Positions 24,185 through 34,200 of a stretch of 64,000 nucleotides of DNA are shown one piece after another; position 1 is the stretch's first letter; each line of letters opens with the position of its first letter. The stretch comes from Mesorhizobium australicum WSM2073 (GTDB lineage Bacteria; Pseudomonadota; Alphaproteobacteria; Rhizobiales; Rhizobiaceae), in contig NC_019973.1 in NCBI RefSeq assembly GCF_000230995.2, forward strand, positions 3,734,001 to 3,798,000, read 5' to 3'. The translations under genes and the position numbers were made by a program. The notes beneath the pieces were generated by a model. The model ran no database searches. It was not told the origin of the DNA and worked only from the letters and a program-made list of their open reading frames with translations.

Positions 24185-25135
24185 ATGTCTCCGCTTACCG
24201 AAACCGTCCTGTTCGTCTTCAGTCTTGTCGCGCTCGGCTATCTCGCCGGGCTGACGGGCTATTTGAGACCGGCGAGCGGCGAGGGGATATCCGACTTTGC
24301 CGTCAGCGTGGCCATGCCGCTGCTTCTCTTCCAGACCATGGTGACGGCGGATTTCCATGGCGTGGCGCCCTGGCCGCTGTGGGGTGCTTATTTCACGGCG
24401 GCGGCGATCACCTGGGCCGCCGGCCATCTCGTCATCACGCGGATATTCGGGCGGGATGCCCGCGCCGGCGTTGTCGGAGGCGTCTCGTCGGCCTTCTCCA
24501 ACATCGTGCTGCTCGGCGCCCCCTTCATCCTCGGCATATTCGGCCCGAGCGGCTTCGAAGTGCTGTCGCTGCTGGTTTGCGTGCACCTGCCGATCATGAT
24601 GATGGCCTCTATCGTGCTGTTCGAAATGTTCGGCCGCGGCAGTGGCGAGCATGTGCATCCGCTGCGGGTCCTGCACAGTTTCCTCAAGCGGCTGTTCATC
24701 AACCCTTTGATCATCGGCATTCTGCTGGGTCTCGCATGGCGGCTCGGCGGCGTGCCGTTGCCGGCTCTTGTGATGCGGCTGGTCGAGGCCATGGCAAACA
24801 CCGCCGGGCCGGTGGCGCTGTTTGCCATGGGGCTCAGCCTGCGCCGCTTCGGGATATCAGGCAATGTGCGGCCGGCGTTGGCGCTTTCGGCGCTCAAACT
24901 GTTCCTGATGCCGGCACTGGTTCTTGCCTTCGTCTGGCTGCTCGGCCTGCCGCCCCTGACCGCCAAGGTGGCGGTCGTGGTGGCGGCGCTGCCCTCCGGT
25001 ATCAATTCCTATCTCATCGCGGTGCAGTTCAACACCGGCCAGGCGCTGGCATCGAACCAGATGACCATCGCCACGGCCTGCGCGGCGATCACCACCGCTT
25101 TCTGGCTGACGGTTGTCCTGCATGTTTTCGGGTAA
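24185..25135 (+). CDS. AEC family transporter
   Basis: A 316-residue inner-membrane carrier of the auxin efflux carrier (AEC) family, with about ten membrane segments in a 5+5 arrangement. Family blocks seen are VAMPLLLFQTMV, SAFSNIVLLGAPFILGIFG and NPLIIGILLGLAW. The C-terminal half has ALPSGINSYLIAVQFNTGQ. Bacterial members carry malonate, malate or similar acids rather than auxin. The gene begins directly after the caspase-like remnant and is divergent from it. Substrate is unknown. Confidence 0.88.
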   Translation: MSPLTETVLFVFSLVALGYLAGLTGYLRPASGEGISDFAVSVAMPLLLFQTMVTADFHGVAPWPLWGAYFTAAAITWAAGHLVITRIFGRDARAGVVGGVSSAFSNIVLLGAPFILGIFGPSGFEVLSLLVCVHLPIMMMASIVLFEMFGRGSGEHVHPLRVLHSFLKRLFINPLIIGILLGLAWRLGGVPLPALVMRLVEAMANTAGPVALFAMGLSLRRFGISGNVRPALALSALKLFLMPALVLAFVWLLGLPPLTAKVAVVVAALPSGINSYLIAVQFNTGQALASNQMTIATACAAITTAFWLTVVLHVFG

Positions 25136-25318
25136 GGTTGGCGACGCCGTACGCCAAGGCGCGCTCGTCTTGTGCTGGTCCAACCCCTATATGCCATCTT
25201 GCGATTGCTTGCGGGGCTTTCCCTAGGTTAAGAGCAATGGCTCCAGCGCGCGGCCCTGCCTGCGCTTTACCGAAGACATCCAGATAGCGGCCCGTGAGCG
25301 CCGAACGGAGGCTAGACC

Positions 25319-26776
25319 ATGCTTCAGAAAACCAGCCATTTCATGCGGCAGGCCAATCTCATCAACGGCGAATGGGTGCAGGCCGACAGCGGCCAGACGG
25401 TCGACGTGAACAATCCGGCTACAGGCCTCAAGATCGGCACCGTACCGAAGTCGGGCAAGGCAGAGACTCGCCGCGCCATCGAGGCCGCCGATGAAGCTTT
25501 CAAAACCTGGCGCAAGACGACCGCGCTCGAGCGCTCGAAGCTGCTGCGCAAGCTGCATGATGCGATGATGGACAATCAGGACGTGCTGGCCGAACTGCTC
25601 ACCATCGAGCAGGGCAAGTCGCTGTTCGAATCCAAGGGCGAGATCGGTTCGGCTGCCGCCTACATCCTGTGGTTCGCCGAAGAAGGCCGCCGCACTTATG
25701 GCGATGTCGTGCCCTCGCCATGGGCGGACCGCCGCATCCTGGTGACGAAAGAACCGGTCGGTGTCATCGCCGCCATCACGCCGTGGAATTTCCCGTCCTC
25801 GATGCTGGCCCGCAAGCTCGGTCCCGCACTTGCCGCAGGCTGCACCGCCGTCGTCAAGCCGGCCTCGCAGACGCCGTATTCCGGCCTTGCCTGGGGGGCG
25901 CTTGCCGAGGAAGTCGGCTTTCCCAAGGGCGTCATCAACATCCTGACCGGCGCCGCCGGCGAGATCGGCGACGAGATTTGCGCCAATCCGCTGGTCAAGA
26001 AGATCACCTTCACCGGCTCGACCGAAGTCGGCAAGATCCTGATCCAGAAATCGTCGGTGACCGTCAAGAAGGTATCGATGGAACTCGGCGGCAACGCGCC
26101 GTTCATCGTTTTCGACGACGCCGATATCGAGCGTGCGGTGGCCGGCGCGATCACCGCCAAATATCGCAATTCCGGCCAGACCTGCGTCTGCACCAACCGC
26201 TTCCTGGTCCAGGCTGGCGTCTATGACAAGTTCGTCGAGAAACTCGCCGCGGCCAGCAACGGGCTGAAGGTTGGTTCCGGCCTGGAAGAGGGCGTCCAGC
26301 AGGGGCCGCTAATCGACGAGAAGGCGGTCGAGAAGGTCGAGGAGCTGATCGCCGACGCCACGGCCAAGGGCGGCAAGGTCGTCGCCGGGGGCAAGCGCCA
26401 CGCGCTCGGCGGTTCGTTCTTCCAGCCGACGGTCATCGCCAACGCGACGCCGAAAATGCGCTTTATGAAGGAAGAGATTTTTGGGCCGGTCGCACCCGTG
26501 TTCAAGTTCGAGACCGAGGAAGAGGCCGTGGCGCTCGCCAACGACACGGAGTTCGGCCTTGCCTGCTACTTCTACACCGGCGATCTCGGCCGCGCCTTCC
26601 GGGTCATGGAAGGCCTGAAATACGGCATGGTTGGCGTCAATGAAGGGCTGATCACCACACCTGAAGCACCGTTCGGCGGCGTCAAGGAATCCGGACTTGG
26701 CAAGGAAGGCGGACATCAGGGCATCGAGGATTACCTCGATACCAAATATGTGTGCATCGGCGGCCTCGGCCTCTGA
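25319..26776 (+). CDS. gabD: NAD(P)-dependent succinate-semialdehyde dehydrogenase
   Basis: A 485-residue aldehyde dehydrogenase most like GabD, which oxidises succinate semialdehyde to succinate at the end of GABA breakdown. General base E255 lies in KVSMELGGNAPF, and nucleophile C289 in NSGQTCVCTNRF. The CVC arrangement with a second cysteine two residues on is typical of GabD, where it forms a redox switch. The dinucleotide site is FTGSTEVGKIL. GGAGG precedes the ATG by 7 bases. No gabT is adjacent, so related semialdehydes remain possible. Confidence 0.92.
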   Translation: MLQKTSHFMRQANLINGEWVQADSGQTVDVNNPATGLKIGTVPKSGKAETRRAIEAADEAFKTWRKTTALERSKLLRKLHDAMMDNQDVLAELLTIEQGKSLFESKGEIGSAAAYILWFAEEGRRTYGDVVPSPWADRRILVTKEPVGVIAAITPWNFPSSMLARKLGPALAAGCTAVVKPASQTPYSGLAWGALAEEVGFPKGVINILTGAAGEIGDEICANPLVKKITFTGSTEVGKILIQKSSVTVKKVSMELGGNAPFIVFDDADIERAVAGAITAKYRNSGQTCVCTNRFLVQAGVYDKFVEKLAAASNGLKVGSGLEEGVQQGPLIDEKAVEKVEELIADATAKGGKVVAGGKRHALGGSFFQPTVIANATPKMRFMKEEIFGPVAPVFKFETEEEAVALANDTEFGLACYFYTGDLGRAFRVMEGLKYGMVGVNEGLITTPEAPFGGVKESGLGKEGGHQGIEDYLDTKYVCIGGLGL

Positions 26777-26862
26777 TAGGCTAGTCCGGAGGCAGGCTCG
26801 TACACCTGCCTCGAGGCTGAAGAACCAGCCGAAGTCCTTTGGATCCACTGACGTTTGCGGGC

Positions 26863-27885
26863 ATGATGATGAAGGACGGCGAGGTTTTCGGCACGACGCA
26901 GGCAGGCGAACCGGTCCGCCGCTTCACGATCAGGGGCGGCGGCCTCACCGCCAACATCATCGGGCTCGGCGCCATCGTCCAGGACCTGCGCCTGGCCGGG
27001 CATGACGCGCCGCTGGTTCTCGGCTACAGCACTCTGGAAGCGTATGAGACAGATACTGCCTTCTTCGGGGCGGTGGTTGGGCGCTACGCCAACCGCATCG
27101 GCGACGCTCGTTTCACAATTGGCGGCAACCGCTATCAGACCGAGCGCAACTTCCTGGACAAGCATACGCTGCATGGCGGCTCGCAAGGCTATTCCCACCG
27201 GCCATGGACGGTTTCGCTGCATGGCAGGGACTTCGTCACGCTGACGCTGCATGATCCCGATGGCGCGATGGGCTTTCCCGGAGCGCTCGACGTTACCTGC
27301 ACCTACCGGCTGAAAATTCCCGGCACGCTCAGCGTCGAATTGACGGCGACCTGCGAGGAGCCGACGCCGTGCAATCTCACCCAGCATTCCTATTTCAACC
27401 TCGACGATGGCGGTGCCGGCGACATTCTCGACCATAGGATGATGCTGAACGCCGGCGCCTATCTGCCTGTCGACGGCGACATGATCCCGACCGGCGTGGT
27501 CAAGCCGGTCGACGGCACGCCCTTCGATTTTCGCCAGGCGCGGCCGCTGCGCATGGAGACCGAGGGCGAACAGTTACCCTACGACCAGAATTTCTGCCTG
27601 GCCGCGGCGCGCGGTCCGCTCAAGCAGGCAGCTTGGGTGCAAGGGGCGAGTTCCGGCGTCGAGATGGAAGTCTGGACCACCGAGCCCGGCGTCCAGCTTT
27701 ATACCGGGCAATATGTGACGCCACGCACCGGCCTGGAAGGGCGGGGTTACAAGGCCTTCAGCGGCTTCTGTCTGGAGCCGCAGATATGGCCCGACGCGCC
27801 GAACCGGCCGTATTTCCCGCAGGCGACGCTATGGCCTGGCGCGATCTACCACCACGTGACGGAATATCGGTTCCGGCAGGGCTGA
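26863..27885 (+). CDS. galM: Aldose 1-epimerase
   Basis: About 340 residues. A mutarotase that interconverts alpha and beta anomers of aldoses. Family blocks are GAVVGRYANRIGDARF, KHTLHGGSQGYSHRPW, and NLTQHSYFNLDDGG with the catalytic His. The C-terminal glutamate lies in GFCLEPQIWPDAPN. The start is unsettled: TTG 26839 and ATGs at 26863, 26866 and 26869 are all in frame, none with a strong ribosome site. It follows gabD by 86 bases and is convergent with the sugar kinase gene, so a hexose or uronate pathway is likely. Confidence 0.9.
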   Translation: MMMKDGEVFGTTQAGEPVRRFTIRGGGLTANIIGLGAIVQDLRLAGHDAPLVLGYSTLEAYETDTAFFGAVVGRYANRIGDARFTIGGNRYQTERNFLDKHTLHGGSQGYSHRPWTVSLHGRDFVTLTLHDPDGAMGFPGALDVTCTYRLKIPGTLSVELTATCEEPTPCNLTQHSYFNLDDGGAGDILDHRMMLNAGAYLPVDGDMIPTGVVKPVDGTPFDFRQARPLRMETEGEQLPYDQNFCLAAARGPLKQAAWVQGASSGVEMEVWTTEPGVQLYTGQYVTPRTGLEGRGYKAFSGFCLEPQIWPDAPNRPYFPQATLWPGAIYHHVTEYRFRQG

Positions 27886-27890
27886 CTTTT

Positions 27891-28814
27891 TCAGGACTGG
27901 CCGAACGCCGCCCGTAGCGTCTCGAACGGCGCCAATGCGCCGCGGACCTGCACGACGGCGGCGGCGACGCGGTGCGCACGCTGGACAGCGTCCGCCGGGG
28001 CAATCCCGCCAAGCCGTGCGGCGAGATAGCCGCCGTTGAAGGAATCGCCGGCACCGGTCGTGTCCACGGGCGCAGGCACGTGGATTGCGGCGACCTCCCG
28101 CAGCGCTCCACCCTTGCCAATCAACGCCGGTGCCTCGCCGTTCTTGACCACGACCTCCTTGACCAATTGCCCGAGGCGCTCGGCGGTCGCCTGCGGTGTG
28201 TCATCGCCGAACAGCATCTGCTCGTCCGGGAACGTCGGCAGCGCGATGTCGGTAACCGCAAGCGCCCGGGCAATCGCTGCTTGCGCGTCCTCGCGGTTAC
28301 GCCAGAGCCGCGGCCGATAGTTGGGATCGAAGGCAATCAGCGAGCCCGCCGCGCGCGCCTTTGCCACTGCGGCCAGCAGCGTCTGGCGCGCGGCCTCATC
28401 GAGAATTGCCAAAGTGATTCCGGAGAAGTACACAAGCGCCTGATTTTCCAGGTTTTTCGCCAGTGCCGCCGGGTCCGAGGCGAGCTGCCTGGCGGCGGCG
28501 TCGCCGCGCCAGTAGGTGAAGGAGCGCTCGGCGCCGGTCAGCGTGATGGCATAGAGGCCGGGGCGCGCGCCCGGTATGACCGGACTGGAGCCGATGCCGA
28601 TGCCGTTTTCGGCTAAGAAGTCGATCTGGCCCTGCGAGAAAGGGTCGTCGCCGAAGGCCGAGACATAGGTTGCCGGCCGGTCAGCGCTTAGGGCATGCAG
28701 CGCCCACAGCGTGTTGAACGTGTCGCCGGCAAAGCCCATGCGCCAGTTCGGCCCGGTCTGGCCCGACAGTTCCAGCATGCATTCGCCGATCGAGGCGACG
28801 CCGTTTCCCACCAT
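27891..28814 (-). CDS. kdgK: PfkB-type sugar kinase, likely 2-dehydro-3-deoxygluconokinase
   Basis: A 307-residue ribokinase-family kinase, most like KdgK, which phosphorylates 2-keto-3-deoxygluconate for Entner-Doudoroff entry. It starts MVGNGVASIGECMLELSG. GFAGDTFNTLWALHAL matches the KDG-kinase substrate block. The phosphoryl-transfer motif is VDTTGAGDSFNGGYLAARL with the catalytic Asp. ATG 28814 has GGAGG 7 bases upstream. It is convergent with galM, five bases apart. Confidence 0.87.
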   Translation of the reverse strand: MVGNGVASIGECMLELSGQTGPNWRMGFAGDTFNTLWALHALSADRPATYVSAFGDDPFSQGQIDFLAENGIGIGSSPVIPGARPGLYAITLTGAERSFTYWRGDAAARQLASDPAALAKNLENQALVYFSGITLAILDEAARQTLLAAVAKARAAGSLIAFDPNYRPRLWRNREDAQAAIARALAVTDIALPTFPDEQMLFGDDTPQATAERLGQLVKEVVVKNGEAPALIGKGGALREVAAIHVPAPVDTTGAGDSFNGGYLAARLGGIAPADAVQRAHRVAAAVVQVRGALAPFETLRAAFGQS

Positions 28815-28965
28815 CTGCAATCCTCCAGTGCTTTCGGTGCTGTAGCTTTTTGCCGAACGCAGCGCCATGCTTGGCAAGCAGGCTTTTTTCCGCCACAGCG
28901 TTTTCCCACAGGCTGGCGGGATGCGATCCGCCCGGCAGGACGTTATCTGCGAAAGAGGAACCGGT

Positions 28966-29415
28966 TTGGCATCGTTATGGCGTTATCTCCTGGCAGGTCT
29001 TGGTCTGGCTGCTTTGCTGGTCGGCGTTCTCGCGGCCGTTTATCTGACCGCGCCGCATTCGGCACAGCCCGCCGGCCCGGATGTCTCGCGGACGAAAAAA
29101 ACCGACAACGGGTTGTACGTAGCGAGTTTCGTGCCGGAACGGGGCGTCGTGCGGCAGGGCGAACTGGAATCCTGGCTTCTGACGCTGAAGACAAAGACGG
29201 GGGCCTCGGTGGAGCGAGCCGCGATTGCCATCTCCGGTGGCATGCCGCAACACAATCACGGTCTGCCGACCAGCCCGCAGGCGACCGACTATCTAGGCGA
29301 GGGACGCTACCGCATCGAAGGGGTGAAATTCACCATGAGCGGCTGGTGGCAACTGCGTTTCGCCATATCGTCCGGCGCGGGCTCCGACACTGTGCTGTTC
29401 AACGTGGTGCTGTGA
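28966..29415 (+). CDS. Membrane-anchored FixH/YtkA-like protein
   Basis: About 149 residues. An N-terminal membrane anchor (YLLAGLGLAALLVGVLAAVYLTA) is followed by a periplasmic beta domain of the FixH/YtkA type. The domain contains the conserved, metal-ligand-rich block GGMPQHNHGLPTSPQ. The end is FTMSGWWQLRFAIS. I favour TTG at 28966, with GAGGA 6 bases upstream; ATG 28921 and the frame start at 28867 are alternatives. It is 7 bases upstream of a dihaem peroxidase gene and surely co-transcribed. It could deliver copper or be the substrate of the peroxidase. Confidence 0.75.
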   Translation: MASLWRYLLAGLGLAALLVGVLAAVYLTAPHSAQPAGPDVSRTKKTDNGLYVASFVPERGVVRQGELESWLLTLKTKTGASVERAAIAISGGMPQHNHGLPTSPQATDYLGEGRYRIEGVKFTMSGWWQLRFAISSGAGSDTVLFNVVL

Positions 29416-29422
29416 GCGGTCG

Positions 29423-30622
29423 ATGAGGCGCTTTTTCTGCTTTTTGGCACTGACGGTGGCAGCCATCCTTGCCGGTTGCGGCAAGCCGGATTTTTCCGAT
29501 GCCGAGAAGAAGACGATTGCATCGCTCGCGCTGAATACGCTGCCGGCGCTGAAGCCTGATACCACCAACCGCTTCGCCGATGAGCCGGCCGCGGCGGCGC
29601 TCGGCTCGACGCTGTTCTTCGACGTCGGGATGAGCCGCGACGGTACGGTGTCCTGCTCGACCTGCCACAAGATCGACCGGCAGTTCCAGGACGACCTGCC
29701 GCAGGCGGTCGGAGTCGGCCACACCAACCGGCGCACCATGCCGCTGGCCGGCGTGGCGCGCGACCCCTGGTTTTTCTGGGACGGGCGACGCGACAGCCTG
29801 TGGGCGCAGGCGCTGACACCGCTCGAAAACCCGTTGGAACAGGCGGGAAACCGTGCTGCCTACGCGCATTACATGAAGGCGCGTTTCGGCGAACGCTACG
29901 AGCGCATCTTCGGGCCATTGCCTGATTTGTCCAGCATTCCGCCAAATGCCAGCCCGCTTGGAAGCGATGCCGAAAAAACCGCCTGGAACGCGATGAGCGA
30001 TGCGCAGCGCGACGCAATCAACGGCGTCTATGCCAATATCGGCAAGGCGATCGCCGCTTTCGAACGCTCAATCGAGCCGGCACCGACACGCTTCGACCGC
30101 TTTGCGCTGGACCTTGCGACAGGCGCCGAGCCGAAAGGCGATGCCGTCTTTTCCGCGGAGGAAATCCTTGGGTTGAAACTGTTCGTCGGCAAGGCCAATT
30201 GCGTGAGCTGCCACAACGGCCCGCGCTTCAGCGACAACGGTTTTCACAACACGGGTGTACCGCCTGCTGCCGGCCTGCCGGCGGATCGTGGGCGCGTCGA
30301 TGCGGTGGCCCAGGTCGAGGCCGACCCGTTCAACTGCTTCGGAGCCTATCGCGATGGCGAGGCCAGTGCCTGCGGAGAGCTGCGCTTCATGGTCAAGGAT
30401 GCGCCGGAACTTGTGCGCGCCTACAAGACGCCGTCGCTGCGCGGTGCGGCGACGCGGCCGCCTTACATGCACGCCGGGCAGTTTTCATCGCTCGACGAGG
30501 TCGTCGCTCACTATGCCAAGGCTGCGCCAAGCGTCGAGGGCAGTTCTGAAATTCACCCGCTGGAGCTCTCGGGCCGCGAGCGCGCCGCGCTGGTGGCGTT
30601 CCTGAAGACGCTATCGGAATAG
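29423..30622 (+). CDS. Dihaem cytochrome c peroxidase/MauG-like lipoprotein
   Basis: A 399-residue dihaem c-type protein of the CcpA/MauG/MbnH superfamily. It begins with a lipoprotein signal (MRRFFCFLALTVAAILAGC, lipobox LAGC). Two haem sites are CSTCHK (about residues 74-79) and CVSCHN (about 260-265). The C-terminal RPPYMHAGQFSSLDEVVAHY carries the Tyr and Met region that supplies axial ligands in this family. It is coupled to the FixH-like gene. The pair recalls MbnH-MbnP, where a dihaem enzyme oxidises its small partner, but hydrogen peroxide removal is also possible. Confidence 0.88.
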   Translation: MRRFFCFLALTVAAILAGCGKPDFSDAEKKTIASLALNTLPALKPDTTNRFADEPAAAALGSTLFFDVGMSRDGTVSCSTCHKIDRQFQDDLPQAVGVGHTNRRTMPLAGVARDPWFFWDGRRDSLWAQALTPLENPLEQAGNRAAYAHYMKARFGERYERIFGPLPDLSSIPPNASPLGSDAEKTAWNAMSDAQRDAINGVYANIGKAIAAFERSIEPAPTRFDRFALDLATGAEPKGDAVFSAEEILGLKLFVGKANCVSCHNGPRFSDNGFHNTGVPPAAGLPADRGRVDAVAQVEADPFNCFGAYRDGEASACGELRFMVKDAPELVRAYKTPSLRGAATRPPYMHAGQFSSLDEVVAHYAKAAPSVEGSSEIHPLELSGRERAALVAFLKTLSE

Positions 30623-30623
30623 G

Positions 30624-31076
30624 TTACCTGTCCTTGACCGTCTCCATCGCCACGAAGGTCGAGGTCTGGGCGACGTGGGGCAGGGCGGAGATGCGCTCAC
30701 CGAGCACGCGGCGATAGGCGGCGATGTCCTTCGTGCGGACCTTAAGGAGATAGTCGAAGCTCGACGCCATCATGTGGCACTGCTCGATTTCCGGCACGGC
30801 TTGTACGGAGCGGTTGAAGGCATCGAGCGCGGCGGATCGGGTGTCCGATAATTTCACCTGCACGAAGGCGACATGGCCTTCGCCCATGCGTTCGCGGTCG
30901 ATGATCGCCTGGTATCCCCTGATATAGCCGTCCTTCTCCAGCCGCTTCACCCGCGCCTGCACCGGTGTCTTCGACAGGCCGACCTTGACCGCCAGTTCCG
31001 ACATGGAAAGCCGGCCATTGCCGGCCAGTGCCGACAGGATGTTCCTGTCGATGCGGTCCAATTGATCTTCTGTCAT
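30624..31076 (-). CDS. putR: Lrp/AsnC-type regulator, likely activator of putA
   Basis: A 150-residue Lrp/AsnC family regulator. The helix-turn-helix is in LDRIDRNILSALAGNGRLSMSELAVKVGLSKTPVQARVKRLEKDG. The ligand-binding RAM domain occupies the second half. It is divergent from putA, the arrangement of PutR in alpha-proteobacteria, where it activates putA in the presence of proline. ATG 31076 was chosen since MTEDQLDRID is the usual start. The intergenic 31077-31238 should hold both promoters, but I cannot define an operator. Confidence 0.88.
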   Translation of the reverse strand: MTEDQLDRIDRNILSALAGNGRLSMSELAVKVGLSKTPVQARVKRLEKDGYIRGYQAIIDRERMGEGHVAFVQVKLSDTRSAALDAFNRSVQAVPEIEQCHMMASSFDYLLKVRTKDIAAYRRVLGERISALPHVAQTSTFVAMETVKDR

Positions 31077-31238
31077 TGAAACTGCAGCCCGAATGAGCAA
31101 TTTTCGGCGACATGATACGTCAATCGAGCTGCCCTGTCGATTTTTTCAGACCGCCTGAAATCTGGCACTTGTGCTAGCTTGCGCCATTCGGTCCGGTGAC
31201 CGCCGGCCCGTTCCCTTGTGCTTGCTCATAGGACCGCC

Positions 31239-34200
31239 ATGCCGCTCGACGCCATCCGCCAGCAGATCCGCGCTAATTATTTGCCCGACGAAGACGCAGC
31301 GGTTAAGCGATTAGCCGAGGCGGCCGGGCTTTCGGCCGGAGACCGTAAGGCGATCTCGGCGCGTGCGGCCGACCTGGTGCGGGCGGTGCGCGGTTCGTCC
31401 GATCCCCGGCTGATGGAAGTCTTCCTCTCGGCCTACGGCCTCTCCACCAAGGAAGGCGTGGCGCTGATGTGCCTGGCCGAGGCGCTGCTGCGCGTGCCCG
31501 ACACAGAGACGATGGACGATCTCATCGCCGACAAGATCGCGCCGCACGACTGGTCGGCGCATTCGGGCGGTTCGAGTTCGATCTTCGTCAACGCCTCAAC
31601 CTGGGCGCTGATGCTGACCGGCCGCGTGCTCGAGGAAGGTGAGGGCGGTATCGAAGGCACGCTGCGTTCGATGGTGCGCCGGCTGGGCGAACCGGTCATC
31701 CGCAAGGCAGTGGCCGCAGCCATGCGCGAGATGGGCGAGCAGTTCGTGCTTGGCCGCACGATCGCGGAAGCCGTCAAGCGCGGCCGGCCAATGACGCAGA
31801 AGGGTTACCTCTACTCCTTCGACATGCTGGGCGAGGCGGCCCGCACCGAGGCGGACGCGCTGCGCTATCACAAGGCCTATGCCGACGCCATTTCCTCGCT
31901 CGATGCTGGCTCGAACGGGCCAGATATCCGCCAGAACCATGGCATCTCCGTCAAGCTTTCGGCACTGCATCCACGCTACGAAGAAGCGCAAAAGGAAGAG
32001 ATGCTGCCTGTGATGGCCGAGCGGCTGTTGTCGCTGGCCCTGGCCGCACGGCATTCGCGGATGGGGCTCAACATCGACGCCGAGGAGGCGGATCGTCTCG
32101 ACCTGTCGCTCGACGTGATCGAGCGGGTGCTGGCCGAGCCGGAACTCGCCGGCTGGAACGGCTTTGGCGTCGTCGTGCAGGCCTATGGTCCGCGCGCGGC
32201 TTTCACCATCGATTGGCTCTATGCCCTGGCCAACAAGCATAATCGCAACATCATGGTCCGGCTGGTCAAGGGTGCCTATTGGGACACGGAGATCAAGCGG
32301 GCGCAGACACTCGGGCTTGCCGGTTATCCCGTGTTCACGCGCAAGGCCAACACCGACGTCTCCTACATGGCTTGCGCGAAAAAGCTGCTTGGCATGACCG
32401 ACCGCATCTATCCGCAGTTCGCCACCCATAACGCGCACACCGTCGCCGCCATCCTGTCGATGGCTGACAGTCGCGACACCTTCGAATTCCAGCGCCTGCA
32501 TGGCATGGGCGAGGCTTTGCACGAAACGGTGCGCAAGGCCGAAGGCACGCGTTGCCGTATCTATGCGCCGGTCGGCGCGCATTCGGACCTGCTGGCCTAT
32601 CTGGTCCGCCGGCTCCTGGAAAACGGCGCCAACTCCTCCTTCGTGCACCAATTGACCGACGAGGAGGTCGAGCCGGAGGATATCGCACGCGATCCGCTGG
32701 AAACGGTTGAAAGCCAGGGTCCCGCCGCCAATCCGGCGATTGCCCGGCCTTCCCAGATCTTTGGGATCGGGCGCCGCAACTCGAAGGGATTCGACATCAC
32801 CGACACGGTGACGCTGGCGGCGATCGAGCAGTCCAGAGCGGCATTTGCGGGTCCCGATCGCTGGCACGCCAAGCCGATCACGCGCGCCGCCGGCTACGGC
32901 AAGCAGCGCCCGATCCTCAATCCGGCAAAGCCTTCCGAGGTGGTCGGCACGGTTCACGAGGCCGCCGCCAAGCAGGTCGCAACCGCCGTGCGCATCGCTG
33001 TCGAGGCGCAGCCGGCGTGGGCAAAACGCCCGGTCGCCGAGCGTGCCGCTATCCTCAACCGTGCCGCCGATCTTTACGAGGCCAATGCCGTCGAGTTCTT
33101 CGCGCTCGCCACGCGCGAGGCCGGCAAATCGCTGGCCGACGGCGTCGCCGAAGTGCGCGAGGCGGTCGACTTCCTGCGCTATTACGCCACCGAGGCGGCG
33201 AACGCCGAAACGGGCACGCAAGCGCGCGGCGCCATCGTCTGCATCTCGCCGTGGAATTTCCCGCTCGCCATCTTCACCGGCCAGATCGCGGCAGCACTTG
33301 TCACTGGCAATTCAGTGATCGCCAAGCCAGCCGAGCAGACCCCGCTGATCGCCTTCCGCGCCGTCGAGATGCTGCGCGAGGCCGGCGTGCCGGAAGACGT
33401 CATCCAACTCCTGCCCGGGGACGGCCCGTCGGTCGGTGGTCCGCTGACAGCGGACCCGCGTATTGCCGGCGTCTGCTTCACCGGCTCGACCGAGGTCGCC
33501 AAGCTGATCGAAAAGCAATTGGCCGAGACCGCGGCGCCGGACGCCATGCTGATCGCCGAGACCGGCGGCCTCAATGCCATGATCGTCGATTCCACGGCAC
33601 TTCCTGAGCAGGCGGTGCGTGACATCCTCGCGTCGGCCTTCCAGAGTGCCGGCCAGCGCTGCTCGGCGTTGCGCGTGCTCTATGTCCAGAAAGACGTCGA
33701 GAAGAAGATGCTGGAGATGCTGAAAGGCGCCATGGAGGCGCTCAATGTCGGCGATCCCTGGCGGATTTCGACCGATGTCGGTCCGGTGATCGACGATGAC
33801 GCGCAAAGTTCGATCCGCGATTATTGCACGACGATGGGCCTGCAGGGCCGGCTGATCGCTAAACTTGAGGCGCCCAAGGATGGCCGCTTCGTCGCGCCGC
33901 ATGTCTTCCGGGTCAAGGGCATCGAGGAGATGGAGCGCGAAGTGTTCGGTCCGGTGCTGCACGTCGCGACCTTCGACGCCGACCAGATCGACAGCGTCAT
34001 CGCCGCCATCAACCGCAAGGGCTACGGCCTGACCTTCGGCCTGCACACCCGCATCGAAGGCCGGGTGCAGCATTTCGTCGACGGCATCCATGCCGGCAAC
34101 ATCTATGTCAACCGCAACCAGATCGGCGCTGTCGTCGGTTCGCAGCCATTTGGGGGCGAGGGCCTGTCCGGCACCGGGCCAAAGGCCGGCGGGCCGCACT

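Noticed and set aside
23773..25287. 504-residue plus-strand frame
   Set aside because: It overlaps the AEC transporter in another frame; the transporter frame shows regular membrane helices, this one is Arg-rich and shapeless.
28966..29415. fixH of a fixGHIS operon
   Set aside because: The domain is FixH-like, but fixG, fixI and fixS are absent and the partner is a dihaem peroxidase.
31596..33221. 541-residue minus-strand frame
   Set aside because: Antisense of putA with no recognisable domains.
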